A program made the position numbers and the translations under genes. 64,000 nucleotides of DNA from the NCBI GenBank assembly GCA_905210435.1, contig CAJLWO010000007.1:8909-72908 (forward strand), written 5' to 3'. Positions 1 to 9,284 of the stretch are shown piece by piece; position 1 is the first letter of the stretch, and each line of letters starts with the position of its first letter. The notes beneath the pieces were generated by a model. It was not told the origin of the DNA and did no database searches. It saw only the letters and a program-made list of their open reading frames with translations. Origin of the DNA: an uncultured Bacteroidales bacterium. GTDB lineage: Bacteria > Bacteroidota > Bacteroidia > Bacteroidales > Muribaculaceae.

Positions 1-81
1 GGAAGCCGGACGCTGACGGTTGCACCTGCTTCCGTGTTGCGATGTCGACATATTTCACAACAAGGTATCAGTACAAGAGGT

Positions 82-2517
82 ATGAAAGTATTGAAATTTG
101 GCGGAACATCGGTAGGGACCCCCGCAAGTCTCCGCAATGTAAAAAATATAGTAGAAGGCTCAAAAGAGCAGGTGATTGTTGTTGTTTCGGCATTAGGCGG
201 TATTACTGACCAGCTGATTAACACGGCCAGACTTGCATGTAAAGGTGAGATTTCCTACCTTCAGCTGTATGCGTCTATTGTAGAGCGTCATTTGCGTGTC
301 ATTGACGAAGTAGTTGCCGAGGATAAGCGTCTTGATGTCAAATCAATCGTAAATCCGTTGCTTGAAGAACTCGGTAATGTGTTCCGTGGTATCAATCTTA
401 TCAAGGACCTTTCTCCACGTACACTCGATGTGGTCGAAAGCTACGGCGAGCGTTTGTCGAGTGTGATTATATCGCGAGTCATAGAGGGTGCTACCTATTT
501 TGATTCGCGCAACTTCATAATAACGAAAAAACAGTTCGGCAAGCATGTGCTTGACACAGAAGCTACTACCAAGGCAATACATTCTACATTCGACCATGCC
601 GATTTCAACATAGCGATATTGCCGGGATTTATATCTACCGACAAGGAGGGGGATATTACAAATCTCGGTCGTGGAGGCAGCGACTATACGGCTGCAATCA
701 TGGCAGCGACTCTTGATGCCGACGCACTTGAGATTTGGACGGATGTGGACGGATTTATGACAGCCGACCCGCGTGTCATCGACAAAGCTTATGTCATCGA
801 CAATCTGTCATTTCCTGAAGCAATGGAGTTATGCAACTTCGGAGCCAAGGTAATATACCCCCCGACAATATATCCGGTATTCCACAAGAATATACCGATT
901 TCCGTAAAAAATACATTCAATCCAACGGCCAAGGGAACATTGATTTCTTCGGCGCGTCACGGCAATGAGGGGAAAGCCATAAAAGGTATCTCATCAATCA
1001 ATGATACGAGTCTAATTACAGTGAGCGGCCTCGGCATGGTGGGAATCTATGGCATAAACGCCCGTATTTTCGATGCATTGGCCAGAAATGGAGTCAGTGT
1101 GTTCCTGGTTTCGCAGGCAGCGAGTGAAAATAATATCTCGATAGCGGTGAAGTCATCCGATGCACCGCTCGCAGCCGAAGTAATTTCGGAGGAATTCCGG
1201 CTTGAACTGCAACGCGGAGAACTTACCGGTGTCGACATTACTGACGACCTCGCTACCGTGGCGGTAGTCGGGGAGAATATGAAGCATACAGCCGGTATTG
1301 CCGGTAAACTATTCAATACCCTCGGCCGAAACGGTATCAGCGTGATAGCTTGCGCACAGGGCGCAACCGAAACAAACATCTCTTTTGTCATAGAACGCCC
1401 CAATCTTACAAAAGCGCTCAATGTAATACATGATTCTTTTTTCCTTTCGGAAACGCAGGTGCTCAACCTCTTTATCGTAGGTATAGGTAATGTGGGTCGC
1501 AGGTTGCTTTCGCAAATATGTCACCAGCAGGAAAAATTACTGAAGGAGAAAGCCTTGCAACTGAAAGTAGTCGGTATTGCGAATTCTAAGAATGTAGTGT
1601 TCGACCCTGAGGGTATCGACCTGTCTGACTTTGAAGACAGATTGCATAAATCGACTATGGCCGCTACCCCGGAGAATATCATGAACGGTGTCATAGGGAT
1701 GAATATATACAATCCTGTATTTGTCGACTGTACCGCTTCGGTAAGTATTGCTGAGTATTATGCAGATTTACTTTCGAATAATGTCAATGTGGTGGCAGCA
1801 AATAAAATAGCGGCGTCATCAAATTACGACAACTATTATAATCTGAAGAAAATTGCACGTAAGAAGGATGTCAAATTCCTGTTTGAAACGAATGTAGGTG
1901 CAGGTCTGCCGATTATCAATACAATAAACAATCTGATCAATTCAGGTGACAAGATATTGCGTATCGAGGCTGTCGTCTCCGGAACGCTCAATTATATATT
2001 CAACGTATTGAGCAAGGATATACCTTTAAGCAAAGCGATAATCATGGCGCGTGAGGCAGGATACTCAGAGCCTGACCCGCGTATAGATTTGTCGGGGAAG
2101 GATGTGATACGAAAGCTCGTCATACTTGCGCGTGAAGCCGGATACCGTGTCGAGCAGGAGGATGTGCAGCGCGACCTTTTCATCCCTGAAAAATATTTCG
2201 AAGGGACAATTGATGATTTCTTCAAAGCCATAAGAGGACTTGACGAGACTTTTGAGAAAAAACGGATTGAGGCTGAAAATAATAATGAGCAATTCCGTTT
2301 TGTAGCGAAACTTGACGAGGACAAAGCCTCTGTAAGCCTGCAGATGGTGACTCAGGACCATCCGTTCTATTCTCTCGAGGGAAGCAACAATGTAATATCC
2401 CTGACCACGGAGCGCTATAAGGAATACCCTATTATAATTAAAGGGTACGGTGCTGGCGCCGATGTTACTGCGGCCGGTGTATTTGCCGATATAATCAGTA
2501 TCGCCAATATCCGGTAG
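82..2517 (+). CDS. thrA: Bifunctional aspartokinase / homoserine dehydrogenase
   Basis: This 811-residue cytoplasmic enzyme catalyses the first and third steps from aspartate to homoserine: phosphorylation of aspartate and NAD(P)H-dependent reduction of aspartate semialdehyde. The N-terminal kinase domain opens with KFGGTSVG and carries the GRGGSDYTA loop. Two ACT-type regulatory repeats follow at about residues 310-460 and imply amino-acid feedback. The homoserine dehydrogenase half starts near residue 470 with a Rossmann motif (VGIGNVGRRL) and includes the AANK and SGTLNYIF segments. I chose ATG 82 because KVLKFGG is the usual family start; the frame also opens at 34, but those residues do not resemble the family. 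It heads a threonine operon with the two genes downstream. Confidence 0.96.
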   Translation: MKVLKFGGTSVGTPASLRNVKNIVEGSKEQVIVVVSALGGITDQLINTARLACKGEISYLQLYASIVERHLRVIDEVVAEDKRLDVKSIVNPLLEELGNVFRGINLIKDLSPRTLDVVESYGERLSSVIISRVIEGATYFDSRNFIITKKQFGKHVLDTEATTKAIHSTFDHADFNIAILPGFISTDKEGDITNLGRGGSDYTAAIMAATLDADALEIWTDVDGFMTADPRVIDKAYVIDNLSFPEAMELCNFGAKVIYPPTIYPVFHKNIPISVKNTFNPTAKGTLISSARHGNEGKAIKGISSINDTSLITVSGLGMVGIYGINARIFDALARNGVSVFLVSQAASENNISIAVKSSDAPLAAEVISEEFRLELQRGELTGVDITDDLATVAVVGENMKHTAGIAGKLFNTLGRNGISVIACAQGATETNISFVIERPNLTKALNVIHDSFFLSETQVLNLFIVGIGNVGRRLLSQICHQQEKLLKEKALQLKVVGIANSKNVVFDPEGIDLSDFEDRLHKSTMAATPENIMNGVIGMNIYNPVFVDCTASVSIAEYYADLLSNNVNVVAANKIAASSNYDNYYNLKKIARKKDVKFLFETNVGAGLPIINTINNLINSGDKILRIEAVVSGTLNYIFNVLSKDIPLSKAIIMAREAGYSEPDPRIDLSGKDVIRKLVILAREAGYRVEQEDVQRDLFIPEKYFEGTIDDFFKAIRGLDETFEKKRIEAENNNEQFRFVAKLDEDKASVSLQMVTQDHPFYSLEGSNNVISLTTERYKEYPIIIKGYGAGADVTAAGVFADIISIANIR

Positions 2518-2544
2518 ATTGAAACTTTTTTAGAAAATAATTTG

Positions 2545-3756
2545 ATGAAACATATCATTATACTCGGAGACGGAATGGCCGACGAACCGATAAGCGCATT
2601 GGACGGTCAGACTCCGCTCCAATATGCGGTGACACCGGGATTTGACTTCCTGGCAAAGAATGGTGTTAGCGGAACGCTTAATACCGTTCCTGACGGTTTT
2701 GCTCCAGGAAGCGAAATCGCCAACCTTGGCATACTTGGCTATGATGTCAGAAAAGTATATGAGGGACGCGGTTCACTTGAGGCGGCAAGTATGGGCGTGA
2801 AGATTGCAGATGATGAAGTAGCGATGCGCTGCAACATTATCTGTGTGGAGAACGGCCGGATAAAGAATCATTCAGCCGGACATATATCGACCGATGAAGC
2901 CAGTCTGCTTATTGACGCACTTCAGAAAGAACTCGGGTCTGATACGGTATCCTTCCACTGCGGGGTATCATACAGGCATCTGATGAAGATAAAAGGCGGA
3001 AAAAAGGATTTGAAATGTACTCCTCCTCATGATGTGCCCGGAGCTGACGTGGAAAGCGTATTGCCGGAAGCATTGACTGATGAGGCTGTCCCGACTTGTG
3101 AGATGCTGGTGGACCTGATGAAGCGTTCAAATGATATTCTTATGAACCATCCGGTAAACCGTCGCCGCATTGAGGCCGGTAAAGATCCGGCTAATATGAT
3201 TTGGCCATGGTCGCCGGGGTACCGTCCGTCGATGTCTACGCTGAAGGAACTTTACGGCATAAACAAAGGTGCAGTAATTTCTGCTGTTGATCTCATCAAA
3301 GGCATAGGGCACTACGCAGGCCTTGATGTGATTGAGGTGGAAGGCGCTACCGGTCTGTATGATACGAATTACGAAGGCAAAGCAAAAGCAGCTATTGATG
3401 CCTTGAATGGTGATTATGATTTTGTTTTCCTTCATGTGGAGGCAAGTGATGAAGCGGGACACGAAGGTGATGTCGACCTTAAGGTCAGGACAATTGAGTA
3501 TCTTGACAAACGCATAGTCCGTCCGGTGATTGAAGCTGCGGCCGAAATGGACAGTCCCGTGACTATCGCTCTATTGCCGGACCATCCTACCCCTTGCCGT
3601 TTGAAGACCCATACAGCCAGTCCTGTACCGTTCGTGATATGGCGCCCGGGCATGACACCTGACAGTGTAGTGTTCTTTGATGAGCAGTCGGCTGGACAAG
3701 GTGCGTATGGCAATCGCAATGTGCTTGAATTTATTCCATTGTTGCTAAATCTTTAA
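2545..3756 (+). CDS. ApgM-like phosphomutase, proposed homoserine kinase
   Basis: The 403-residue protein belongs to the archaeal-type cofactor-independent phosphoglycerate mutase branch of the alkaline phosphatase superfamily. The N-terminal metal site LGDGMADE is clear, and a second set of metal ligands appears in the DEAGHEGD and LLPDHPTP segments. Genes of this type sit between thrA and thrC in many Bacteroidota that lack a GHMP-type thrB, and the subfamily has been proposed to act as homoserine kinase (TIGR02535). The same context here favours that role over glycolysis. ATG 2545 follows a TTG at 2542 and is the better start. It lies 27 bases after thrA and 34 bases before thrC. The family is certain; the substrate is inferred from context. 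Confidence 0.88.
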   Translation: MKHIIILGDGMADEPISALDGQTPLQYAVTPGFDFLAKNGVSGTLNTVPDGFAPGSEIANLGILGYDVRKVYEGRGSLEAASMGVKIADDEVAMRCNIICVENGRIKNHSAGHISTDEASLLIDALQKELGSDTVSFHCGVSYRHLMKIKGGKKDLKCTPPHDVPGADVESVLPEALTDEAVPTCEMLVDLMKRSNDILMNHPVNRRRIEAGKDPANMIWPWSPGYRPSMSTLKELYGINKGAVISAVDLIKGIGHYAGLDVIEVEGATGLYDTNYEGKAKAAIDALNGDYDFVFLHVEASDEAGHEGDVDLKVRTIEYLDKRIVRPVIEAAAEMDSPVTIALLPDHPTPCRLKTHTASPVPFVIWRPGMTPDSVVFFDEQSAGQGAYGNRNVLEFIPLLLNL

Positions 3757-3790
3757 CTCTCGGCTCACAAGCTGCAAAAAAAATTTATAA

Positions 3791-5113
3791 ATGAAATATT
3801 ACAGTACTAACGGAAAAGCGCCTATGGCATCACTGAAGGATGCAGTGATAAAAGGGCTTGCACCGGATGGCGGATTGTATATGCCCGAACGTATTTCGGT
3901 AATACCCAAGGCATTTTTTAATAATCTGGAAGGGATGACCTTTCAGGAAATAGCGTATGTGGTAGCCAATACCCTTTTTGGAGAAGATATTGAGTCTGAC
4001 AAACTGAAAGCATTGGTCTCCGACGCTTTAAATTTTCCAATACCGTTGAAAAAAGTCGAGGACAATATTTATGTTCTGGAACTGTTTCATGGTCCGACTC
4101 TTGCATTTAAAGATGTCGGCGCGAGATTTATGGCCCGACTGCTCGGCTATTTCAACGAAAAAGAACAGGACGGAAAGGATGTCAACGTACTGGTGGCGAC
4201 ATCGGGCGATACAGGAAGCGCCGTAGCCAACGGATTTCTTAATGTCCCGGGGGTGAATGTATTTGTACTTTATCCGAAAGGGAAAGTCAGCCGTCTGCAA
4301 GAGATGCAGTTTACCACACTTGGTTCAAATATTCATCCTTTGGAAATCGACGGTACGTTTGACGATTGTCAGGCGATGGTTAAGTCGGCCTTTGTCGATG
4401 AAGAACTTAACGGCAGAATGAAACTGACTTCTGCCAATTCCATCAATCCGGCCCGATTCCTCCCTCAGATGTTTTATTATTTCTGGGCCTATGCGCAACT
4501 GCTCAAGCTTACAGGTGACGAATCAGTCGGAGAAAAACTGGTATTCTGTGTCCCGAGCGGGAATCTTGGGAATATATGTTCGGCTCTGATTGGCAATAAA
4601 ATGGGATTACCTGTGAAACGTTTTATTGCTGCCAATAACAGAAACCGAGTTTTTACCGATTATCTGTTGAGCGGTACATATTCCCCGAAAGCATCGATAC
4701 TTACAGTTGCCAATGCGATGGATGTCGGGGCGCCGTCAAATTTCGCCCGCATTCTTGATTTGTACGGCAAAGATCATAAAAAAATATCAGGCACAATCTC
4801 CGGATACAGTTTTGATGACAAAGAAATACTCGATATTATCGACAAGGTGTATCGTGAGCAAGGATATCTGCTCGACCCACATGGCGCGACAGGTTATCTC
4901 GCACTCAAAAATAGCCTTGAAGATGGTGAAATCGGAGTCTTTCTTGAAACTGCCCACCCTGCCAAGTTCAAGGAAACAGTTGAAAGCAGTATCGGACAGG
5001 CAGTCGATATTCCTGAAGCATTACAGAAATTTACAACGCGACAGAAGCAGTCGGTCAAGTTGCCGGCTACATTCTCTGCGCTAAAACGATATTTATTATC
5101 AACTAACTTATAA
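3791..5113 (+). CDS. thrC: Threonine synthase
   Basis: Threonine synthase converts O-phosphohomoserine to threonine and phosphate with pyridoxal phosphate, ending the pathway begun by thrA. At 440 residues it matches the longer bacterial form. The N-terminal motif YYSTNGKAP is followed by the PLP-binding lysine, Lys107, in the HGPTLAFKD segment. A phosphate-binding ATSGDTGSA loop and the C-terminal PHGATGY segment are visible. It is the third gene of the thr cluster, and the next gene begins only 10 bases downstream, so the transcript probably continues into it. Confidence 0.97.
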   Translation: MKYYSTNGKAPMASLKDAVIKGLAPDGGLYMPERISVIPKAFFNNLEGMTFQEIAYVVANTLFGEDIESDKLKALVSDALNFPIPLKKVEDNIYVLELFHGPTLAFKDVGARFMARLLGYFNEKEQDGKDVNVLVATSGDTGSAVANGFLNVPGVNVFVLYPKGKVSRLQEMQFTTLGSNIHPLEIDGTFDDCQAMVKSAFVDEELNGRMKLTSANSINPARFLPQMFYYFWAYAQLLKLTGDESVGEKLVFCVPSGNLGNICSALIGNKMGLPVKRFIAANNRNRVFTDYLLSGTYSPKASILTVANAMDVGAPSNFARILDLYGKDHKKISGTISGYSFDDKEILDIIDKVYREQGYLLDPHGATGYLALKNSLEDGEIGVFLETAHPAKFKETVESSIGQAVDIPEALQKFTTRQKQSVKLPATFSALKRYLLSTNL

Positions 5114-5123
5114 ATTAATAACC

Positions 5124-5456
5124 ATGGCAAACAAAAGAAGTCTTAAAAAGCAAATCCGCTATATATGCGGTGATATAGCAGGTGAATCACTCTTGGCAAA
5201 AACCCTCATTCCAGGTGTTGACAAGGATGCGATGACAGATGTAATAATAAAGACAGCTGAGTTACAGACTACAGCATTATGCCGCACCAACATCTCTTTT
5301 GACAAGACGCCGGGAGATTTTGAAAACAAAAGTGAGTATCGCGAGGCGCGAAGCAAATATTATCGTCAGGCATTCAAGAAGCTGTCAGAATCTTTCAACA
5401 ATCAGGTAATGGCTGTTGTTAAAGATATGAATGCGGCCATGCCTAAAAAGAAATAA
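5124..5456 (+). CDS. Small basic protein of unknown function
   Basis: I do not recognise a named family. The 110-residue product is mostly helical in character and rich in Lys and Arg at both ends (it begins MANKRSLKKQ and ends PKKK). It has no signal peptide or membrane segment, so it should be cytoplasmic. It starts 10 bases after thrC and stops 23 bases before the acyltransferase, which indicates co-transcription with both. The basic termini would fit nucleic acid or ribosome contact, but that is a guess. A real gene is supported by tight packing and codon use like its neighbours. Confidence 0.75.
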   Translation: MANKRSLKKQIRYICGDIAGESLLAKTLIPGVDKDAMTDVIIKTAELQTTALCRTNISFDKTPGDFENKSEYREARSKYYRQAFKKLSESFNNQVMAVVKDMNAAMPKKK

Positions 5457-5479
5457 AATAGATTTCAACAGAAGGAGAT

Positions 5480-6025
5480 ATGGGATTTTCAAAATTTATA
5501 TTGAGACTTGCCGGATGGAAGGTGCGCATTATCGTGCCAGACTATCCGAAGGCTATTATATGTGTTGCACCCCATACCTCCAACTGGGATTTTATTGTCG
5601 GGAAACTGGCATATGCGGCAGTTGACCGTAAGGCCGGTTTCCTGATGAAAAAATCATGGTTCTTTTTCCCGTTAGGCTGTATCTTTCGTGCAATGGGCGG
5701 AATCCCGGTGTCGCGCGGTAAAAAAGGAAACGAATCGTCAGTCGGCCGTCTGGTAGAGCTTTTCAATAAGAAAGAACGGTTAACTTTGGCTATTACTCCT
5801 GAAGGCACGCGCAGTCTTACTACCCATTGGCGTACTGGATTTCTGAATATTGCCCGTATGGCTAACATTCCTGTACTACTTGCCGTGATTGATTTTAAAT
5901 GTAAAGAGGCTCGTATCGAGCAGACTTTTTTCCCGACAGGAGATAACGATGCCGATATGCGTACAATCAAGGATTATTATAAGGGAGCCACGGGGAAATA
6001 CCCCGAAAAATTCTCTACGGAATGA
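5480..6025 (+). CDS. PlsC-like lysophospholipid acyltransferase
   Basis: The 181-residue protein has the core motifs of the glycerol-phosphate acyltransferase superfamily. The catalytic HX4D box is HTSNWD near residue 32, and the acceptor-binding EGTRS is near residue 112. It is shorter than typical PlsC (about 240 residues) and has no clear transmembrane helix, as in a small subgroup annotated only as acyltransferase. The likely reaction is acyl transfer to a lysophosphatidic acid-like acceptor at the inner membrane, but the substrate cannot be read from the sequence. The start follows an unusually strong Shine-Dalgarno (GAAGGAGAT) for this phylum. Confidence 0.85.
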   Translation: MGFSKFILRLAGWKVRIIVPDYPKAIICVAPHTSNWDFIVGKLAYAAVDRKAGFLMKKSWFFFPLGCIFRAMGGIPVSRGKKGNESSVGRLVELFNKKERLTLAITPEGTRSLTTHWRTGFLNIARMANIPVLLAVIDFKCKEARIEQTFFPTGDNDADMRTIKDYYKGATGKYPEKFSTE

Positions 6026-6106
6026 TTTGCCTGTATGAATTTTACGCAGTTCGCTTTTATATAGAATGCAGATATAATATTGTCGGCTGACACACCCTCT
6101 TAGATT

Positions 6107-6907
6107 ATGCACAGATTGAAAATTGCAATATTCCCCATGAAGATTGCATGGGCCGATCCGGAAGAGAATCTCCGTAATGTGGAGAGTATTGCTCATCAGG
6201 TAGCTCGTGATACAGACATTCTGGTGCTTCCGGAACTTTTCAGCACAGGATTCATGCAGGACGTACAAGTCATATCGGCTCTTGCAGAATCAATAGCCGG
6301 TACGACGGTTACAAGGCTGAAAGCCTTGTCAAGACAGTGCGGTTTCGCTGTTGCAGGTTCATTCCTCTGTCGTGTCGGGGAGAAAGTATACAATCGCTGC
6401 TTTTTTATTGAGCCGTCGGGTGAGGAAACCTTTTATGACAAGCGCCATCTTTTTTCATTGAGTCTGGAACATAAAGTATTTACCCCGGGATATAAACTAC
6501 CTCCGGTTGTGCGTTACAGGGGATGGAATATATCATTGATAGTATGCTATGATTTGCGTTTCCCTGTATGGTGCCGCAATAGCCGGCATTCGTATGACAT
6601 TATGATTGTTCCTGCAAATTGGCCTTCGTCGCGGGGATATGCCTGGGAGCATCTTCTTATCGGCCGTGCGATTGAAAACCAAGCTGTATATGTCGGTGCC
6701 AACCGAGGCGGTTCCGACGATTTCGGCGATTATGACAACCTGTCGTTCATAGTTAACGGATTGGGACGTGTTGTATCGGCAGAAGATAAAAATTCAGGAT
6801 TGATATATGCTGAATTTGACCGGGACGAACTTGTGAAAATACGCGAAAAATTGCCCTTTGGTAATGACGCTGATGATTTCTCGGTTGAGTGCGGGTGCGA
6901 CAGGTGA
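6107..6907 (+). CDS. Nitrilase-superfamily amidohydrolase (omega-amidase type)
   Basis: The 266-residue enzyme shows the nitrilase catalytic triad: Glu43 in the LPELFSTGF segment, Lys112 in YDKRHLFSL and Cys147 in IVCYDLRFPVW. The closest subgroup I recognise is the YafV/omega-amidase type, which hydrolyses alpha-keto-glutaramate or keto-succinamate left by transaminases. It is cytoplasmic, with no signal peptide. It lies 81 bases after the acyltransferase and converges with coaE; a short inverted repeat lies between the two stops. Confidence 0.88.
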   Translation: MHRLKIAIFPMKIAWADPEENLRNVESIAHQVARDTDILVLPELFSTGFMQDVQVISALAESIAGTTVTRLKALSRQCGFAVAGSFLCRVGEKVYNRCFFIEPSGEETFYDKRHLFSLSLEHKVFTPGYKLPPVVRYRGWNISLIVCYDLRFPVWCRNSRHSYDIMIVPANWPSSRGYAWEHLLIGRAIENQAVYVGANRGGSDDFGDYDNLSFIVNGLGRVVSAEDKNSGLIYAEFDRDELVKIREKLPFGNDADDFSVECGCDR

Positions 6908-6912
6908 TTTTT

Positions 6913-6937
6913 CCGGTGTGCTGTCCAATTACACCGG
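6913..6937. terminator. Possible bidirectional hairpin between convergent genes
   Basis: The arms CCGGTGT (6913-6919) and ACACCGG (6931-6937) form a 7-bp stem with an 11-base loop, between the stops of the amidase and coaE. There is no good T-run on either side, so termination is only suggested by position. Confidence 0.4.
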
Positions 6938-6952
6938 TTACAATAACCCTCT

Positions 6953-7525
6953 TTAAAGTTTTCCAAGTATATTTTCCAACTGAGGCAGAACTGCAAGAGT
7001 CCCGCTATTGTCGATCGTATAGACTACGGGATGCGGATTTTCCACATAATAATTCTGCGCTTTTATGCGGTTCATGATTTCAGGTAAATCAAGACGATTG
7101 CGCTCCTGTATGCGTTTGACTCTTATATCGACCGGTGCTGTGACTTCTATTACTGCATCAACCATACGGTCAATTTCGCTTTGATAGAGTATGGCTGTCT
7201 CTACAAACATCAGTTGTGACGGTTGAAGTCCATGCCACATATCGATATCTTTGCGGACGGCGGCATGTGTTATCCTGTTAAGAATTGCCAGCTTGTCATG
7301 ACTGTTAAATACGATTTCTCCTACAACTTTACGGTCAAGGCTTCCGTTATCCGATATGCAGCATTGCCCGAGGCATTTGCTTATTTCGGCTTTTATCTCC
7401 TCACTGTCATCAATCAATTGACGTGCATGTGTGTCGCAATCATATACCTCATAACCCATCGAGCGCAGCATACGGGCGACCACGCTTTTCCCGGAGCCTA
7501 TACCTCCGCTTATTGCTACAAGCAT
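6953..7525 (-). CDS. coaE: Dephospho-CoA kinase
   Basis: CoaE phosphorylates the ribose 3'-hydroxyl of dephospho-CoA, the last step of coenzyme A synthesis. The 190-residue product has the usual size. The P-loop GGIGSGKS is at residues 7-14, the DCD substrate motif is near residue 30, and the lid region QERNRLDLPE follows around residue 140. It begins 6 bases after the YbbR-like gene, forming a two-gene unit. This pairing next to yajC and nusB is common in Bacteroidales. Confidence 0.95.
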   Translation of the reverse strand: MLVAISGGIGSGKSVVARMLRSMGYEVYDCDTHARQLIDDSEEIKAEISKCLGQCCISDNGSLDRKVVGEIVFNSHDKLAILNRITHAAVRKDIDMWHGLQPSQLMFVETAILYQSEIDRMVDAVIEVTAPVDIRVKRIQERNRLDLPEIMNRIKAQNYYVENPHPVVYTIDNSGTLAVLPQLENILGKL

Positions 7526-7531
7526 AATTCC

Positions 7532-8554
7532 TTATTGATCTGAGTTCTTAAAATTGTCTGTATCTGTCCCTGCATTGGAATTGGAGGACTGCTCAATCAG
7601 GTATTCCACTTCTGACGGATTGCAGTCGATATTATGGTAGTAGTCCGGAACCTGAGTGATGCTTACTTCCGCAGTCGTGGAGCCGGGATTTATTGTACGG
7701 AAATCTATCACAGCAGCTGGTACGGCAGCATCATTCTTGAACATGCTCATGGGCACAAGGTACCCCAGCTCTATATTTGCCGGGAATATGTGTATCGACA
7801 CATTTTTAGGCACGTTGACCACTTGAATTGGAAGAATGCGTTTTTTTGCCACAAGAGGTTCAACCGGAATAGTTACTGATACCGTTGAAGGCTCCACCCG
7901 TGTTCCGGGAGGACATTGCAACGGTATTTCGACTGTAGTGGTATCTGTAAGATTGCGCAACGAGATGTGTTCGGTCGATATGTTGAGCATTGATGACGGA
8001 ATGCCATTCAGAGAGTAAACCGTAACGCTGTCATATTTGCATTGTATCCCCCCGTAGGCTATGTATTGCGGTTCGGTTGCCGTTGAAATATCGAAGAAAA
8101 TAGGCAGTCTGTCGCCTGGACGTGTTGTGGTAATCAGGTTTATTGAATCGGGACGTATTGACAGTATTTCACACCCGGATCCGAAAGAATTACGGATATT
8201 GTTGCTCAGCATTTCCTGATTTATAACAATGCGGTTATCCCCTTTTTTTATGAAATCGCTGTACCTTATCCTAACCTTCGGCGGATTACCCCAGTCATAT
8301 TTAATTAGTGCCCGGCCTTTGTCTTTGACGCTTACATCAATATATTGCGGAGCTCGTGTGATAAACGTGGTACCTGCGGGGATTTCTCCAATCTCTACCT
8401 GTAGGCGATAATCGCGCTGTATAGTCTCATTGAGAGTCATCATGAACCAAAAAATGGTAGATATAAGCAGAAATATCAAAAATGTAAATATTGAGCGACC
8501 TCTTCCCGATGTCGCTTTTTGTTTTACTTTTGATAGAAATGCCTTTATGTCCAT
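7532..8554 (-). CDS. YbbR-like domain envelope protein
   Basis: The 340-residue protein has a short basic N-terminus, one transmembrane helix at about residues 20-42 (FTFLIFLLISTIFWFMM core), and a large extracytoplasmic part made of repeated beta-rich segments like the YbbR/CdaR repeat. In Firmicutes, CdaR modulates the diadenylate cyclase CdaA. No cyclase gene is adjacent here, so only the fold and topology can be claimed. The C-terminal 30 residues are hydrophilic and low-complexity. It is transcribed with coaE from a candidate promoter about 65 bases upstream. Confidence 0.78.
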   Translation of the reverse strand: MDIKAFLSKVKQKATSGRGRSIFTFLIFLLISTIFWFMMTLNETIQRDYRLQVEIGEIPAGTTFITRAPQYIDVSVKDKGRALIKYDWGNPPKVRIRYSDFIKKGDNRIVINQEMLSNNIRNSFGSGCEILSIRPDSINLITTTRPGDRLPIFFDISTATEPQYIAYGGIQCKYDSVTVYSLNGIPSSMLNISTEHISLRNLTDTTTVEIPLQCPPGTRVEPSTVSVTIPVEPLVAKKRILPIQVVNVPKNVSIHIFPANIELGYLVPMSMFKNDAAVPAAVIDFRTINPGSTTAEVSITQVPDYYHNIDCNPSEVEYLIEQSSNSNAGTDTDNFKNSDQ

Positions 8555-8618
8555 GATTATAATGTTAAATAAAGAAATTCAACAATCCCTGTAAGATAGC
8601 CTTGATTGATATTTACGA

Positions 8619-8626
8619 CAAAGATA
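8619..8626 (-). promoter_or_regulatory. -7 box upstream of the YbbR-like gene and coaE
   Basis: On the minus strand this reads TATCTTTG, an exact match to the Bacteroidota -7 consensus TAnnTTTG, about 65 bases upstream of the ATG. No convincing -33 TTTG is present; the region there is T-rich. Confidence 0.5.
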
Positions 8627-8657
8627 ATTAAAAAACAGATATGCTCTAATATTCAGA

Positions 8658-8689
8658 CAAGGGGCACTCTTAAGTATGAGCACCCCTTG
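8658..8689 (-). terminator. Hairpin after yajC
   Basis: The arms CAAGGGGCACTC (8658-8669) and GAGCACCCCTTG (8678-8689) pair at 10 of 12 positions around an 8-base loop, about 36 bases past the yajC stop. The T-run is weak, so efficiency is uncertain. Confidence 0.55.
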
Positions 8690-8724
8690 TAGTATTGTTT
8701 GTCTCAGAGTTTTGACCCGGAATA

Positions 8725-9132
8725 TTATTTTGCCTGAGCTGCCTGAGTATCGGCGGCAGAAGGATAGACCGAACCTTTGTCAATCTTGATATTCACGCCA
8801 TCACCGATATTGATGATGAAAGTGGTATCTTTCACGCCGGTGATTTTACCGTAGATACCGCCGGCAGTCACTACATGGTCTCCTTCCTTGAGTGCTTCAC
8901 GGAATTTGCGCATTTCTTTCTGCTTCTTCTGCTGAGGACGGATGAGCAGGAAATAGAATACGGCGATAAGCACTACAATCATGATGAGGCCGCTATAATT
9001 GTTCGCACCTCCGGGTGCTGCACCTGATTCTTTTGCGCCTCCGTCGGTCGATGCCTGTACGGTCGAAGATTGATTTTGGTTACCTACGGCTTTTTCTGTC
9101 TGGGCGGCAAATGAGATAAATGATGTTTGCAT
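8725..9132 (-). CDS. yajC: Preprotein translocase subunit YajC
   Basis: YajC is the small inner-membrane partner of SecDF and the Sec translocon. The 135-residue product has a single transmembrane helix (SGLIMIVVLIAVFYFLL core, about residues 43-60) followed by the diagnostic RPQQKKQKEM and the GDHVVTAGGIYGKI signature. ATG 9132 is preferred over the longer frame opening at 9213. The upstream part would add 27 unconserved residues and would cover the -7 promoter box at 9161-9168. The N-terminal extension of about 40 residues rich in Gln, Ser and Ala is longer than in E. coli YajC. Confidence 0.93.
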   Translation of the reverse strand: MQTSFISFAAQTEKAVGNQNQSSTVQASTDGGAKESGAAPGGANNYSGLIMIVVLIAVFYFLLIRPQQKKQKEMRKFREALKEGDHVVTAGGIYGKITGVKDTTFIINIGDGVNIKIDKGSVYPSAADTQAAQAK

Positions 9133-9160
9133 TTTATTATGTGATTTAATTGTTTTTTTA

Positions 9161-9168
9161 CAAAGATA
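9161..9168 (-). promoter_or_regulatory. -7 promoter box for yajC
   Basis: The minus strand reads TATCTTTG, matching TAnnTTTG, 28 bases upstream of the yajC ATG. The expected -33 position has only a partial match (TTGC). It sits between nusB and yajC, so yajC can be transcribed independently of nusB. Confidence 0.6.
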
Positions 9169-9284
9169 GTTATTTATTTGAATATGGCAATATCTTTTGA
9201 TGCGGTGATACAAATATTTATCAAAAAGTTTACATCAATTTAATGCCATACATGGGATGTCACTTATAAAAACAGTCGAAGAGA

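Noticed and set aside
1..33. Hairpin GGAAGC/GCTTCC as a thr attenuator
   Set aside because: The stem is only 6 bp with no T-run, and the upstream leader is cut off by the window edge.
34..81. Longer thrA start at 34
   Set aside because: The extra 16 residues do not resemble the family, which begins at KVLKFGGTS.
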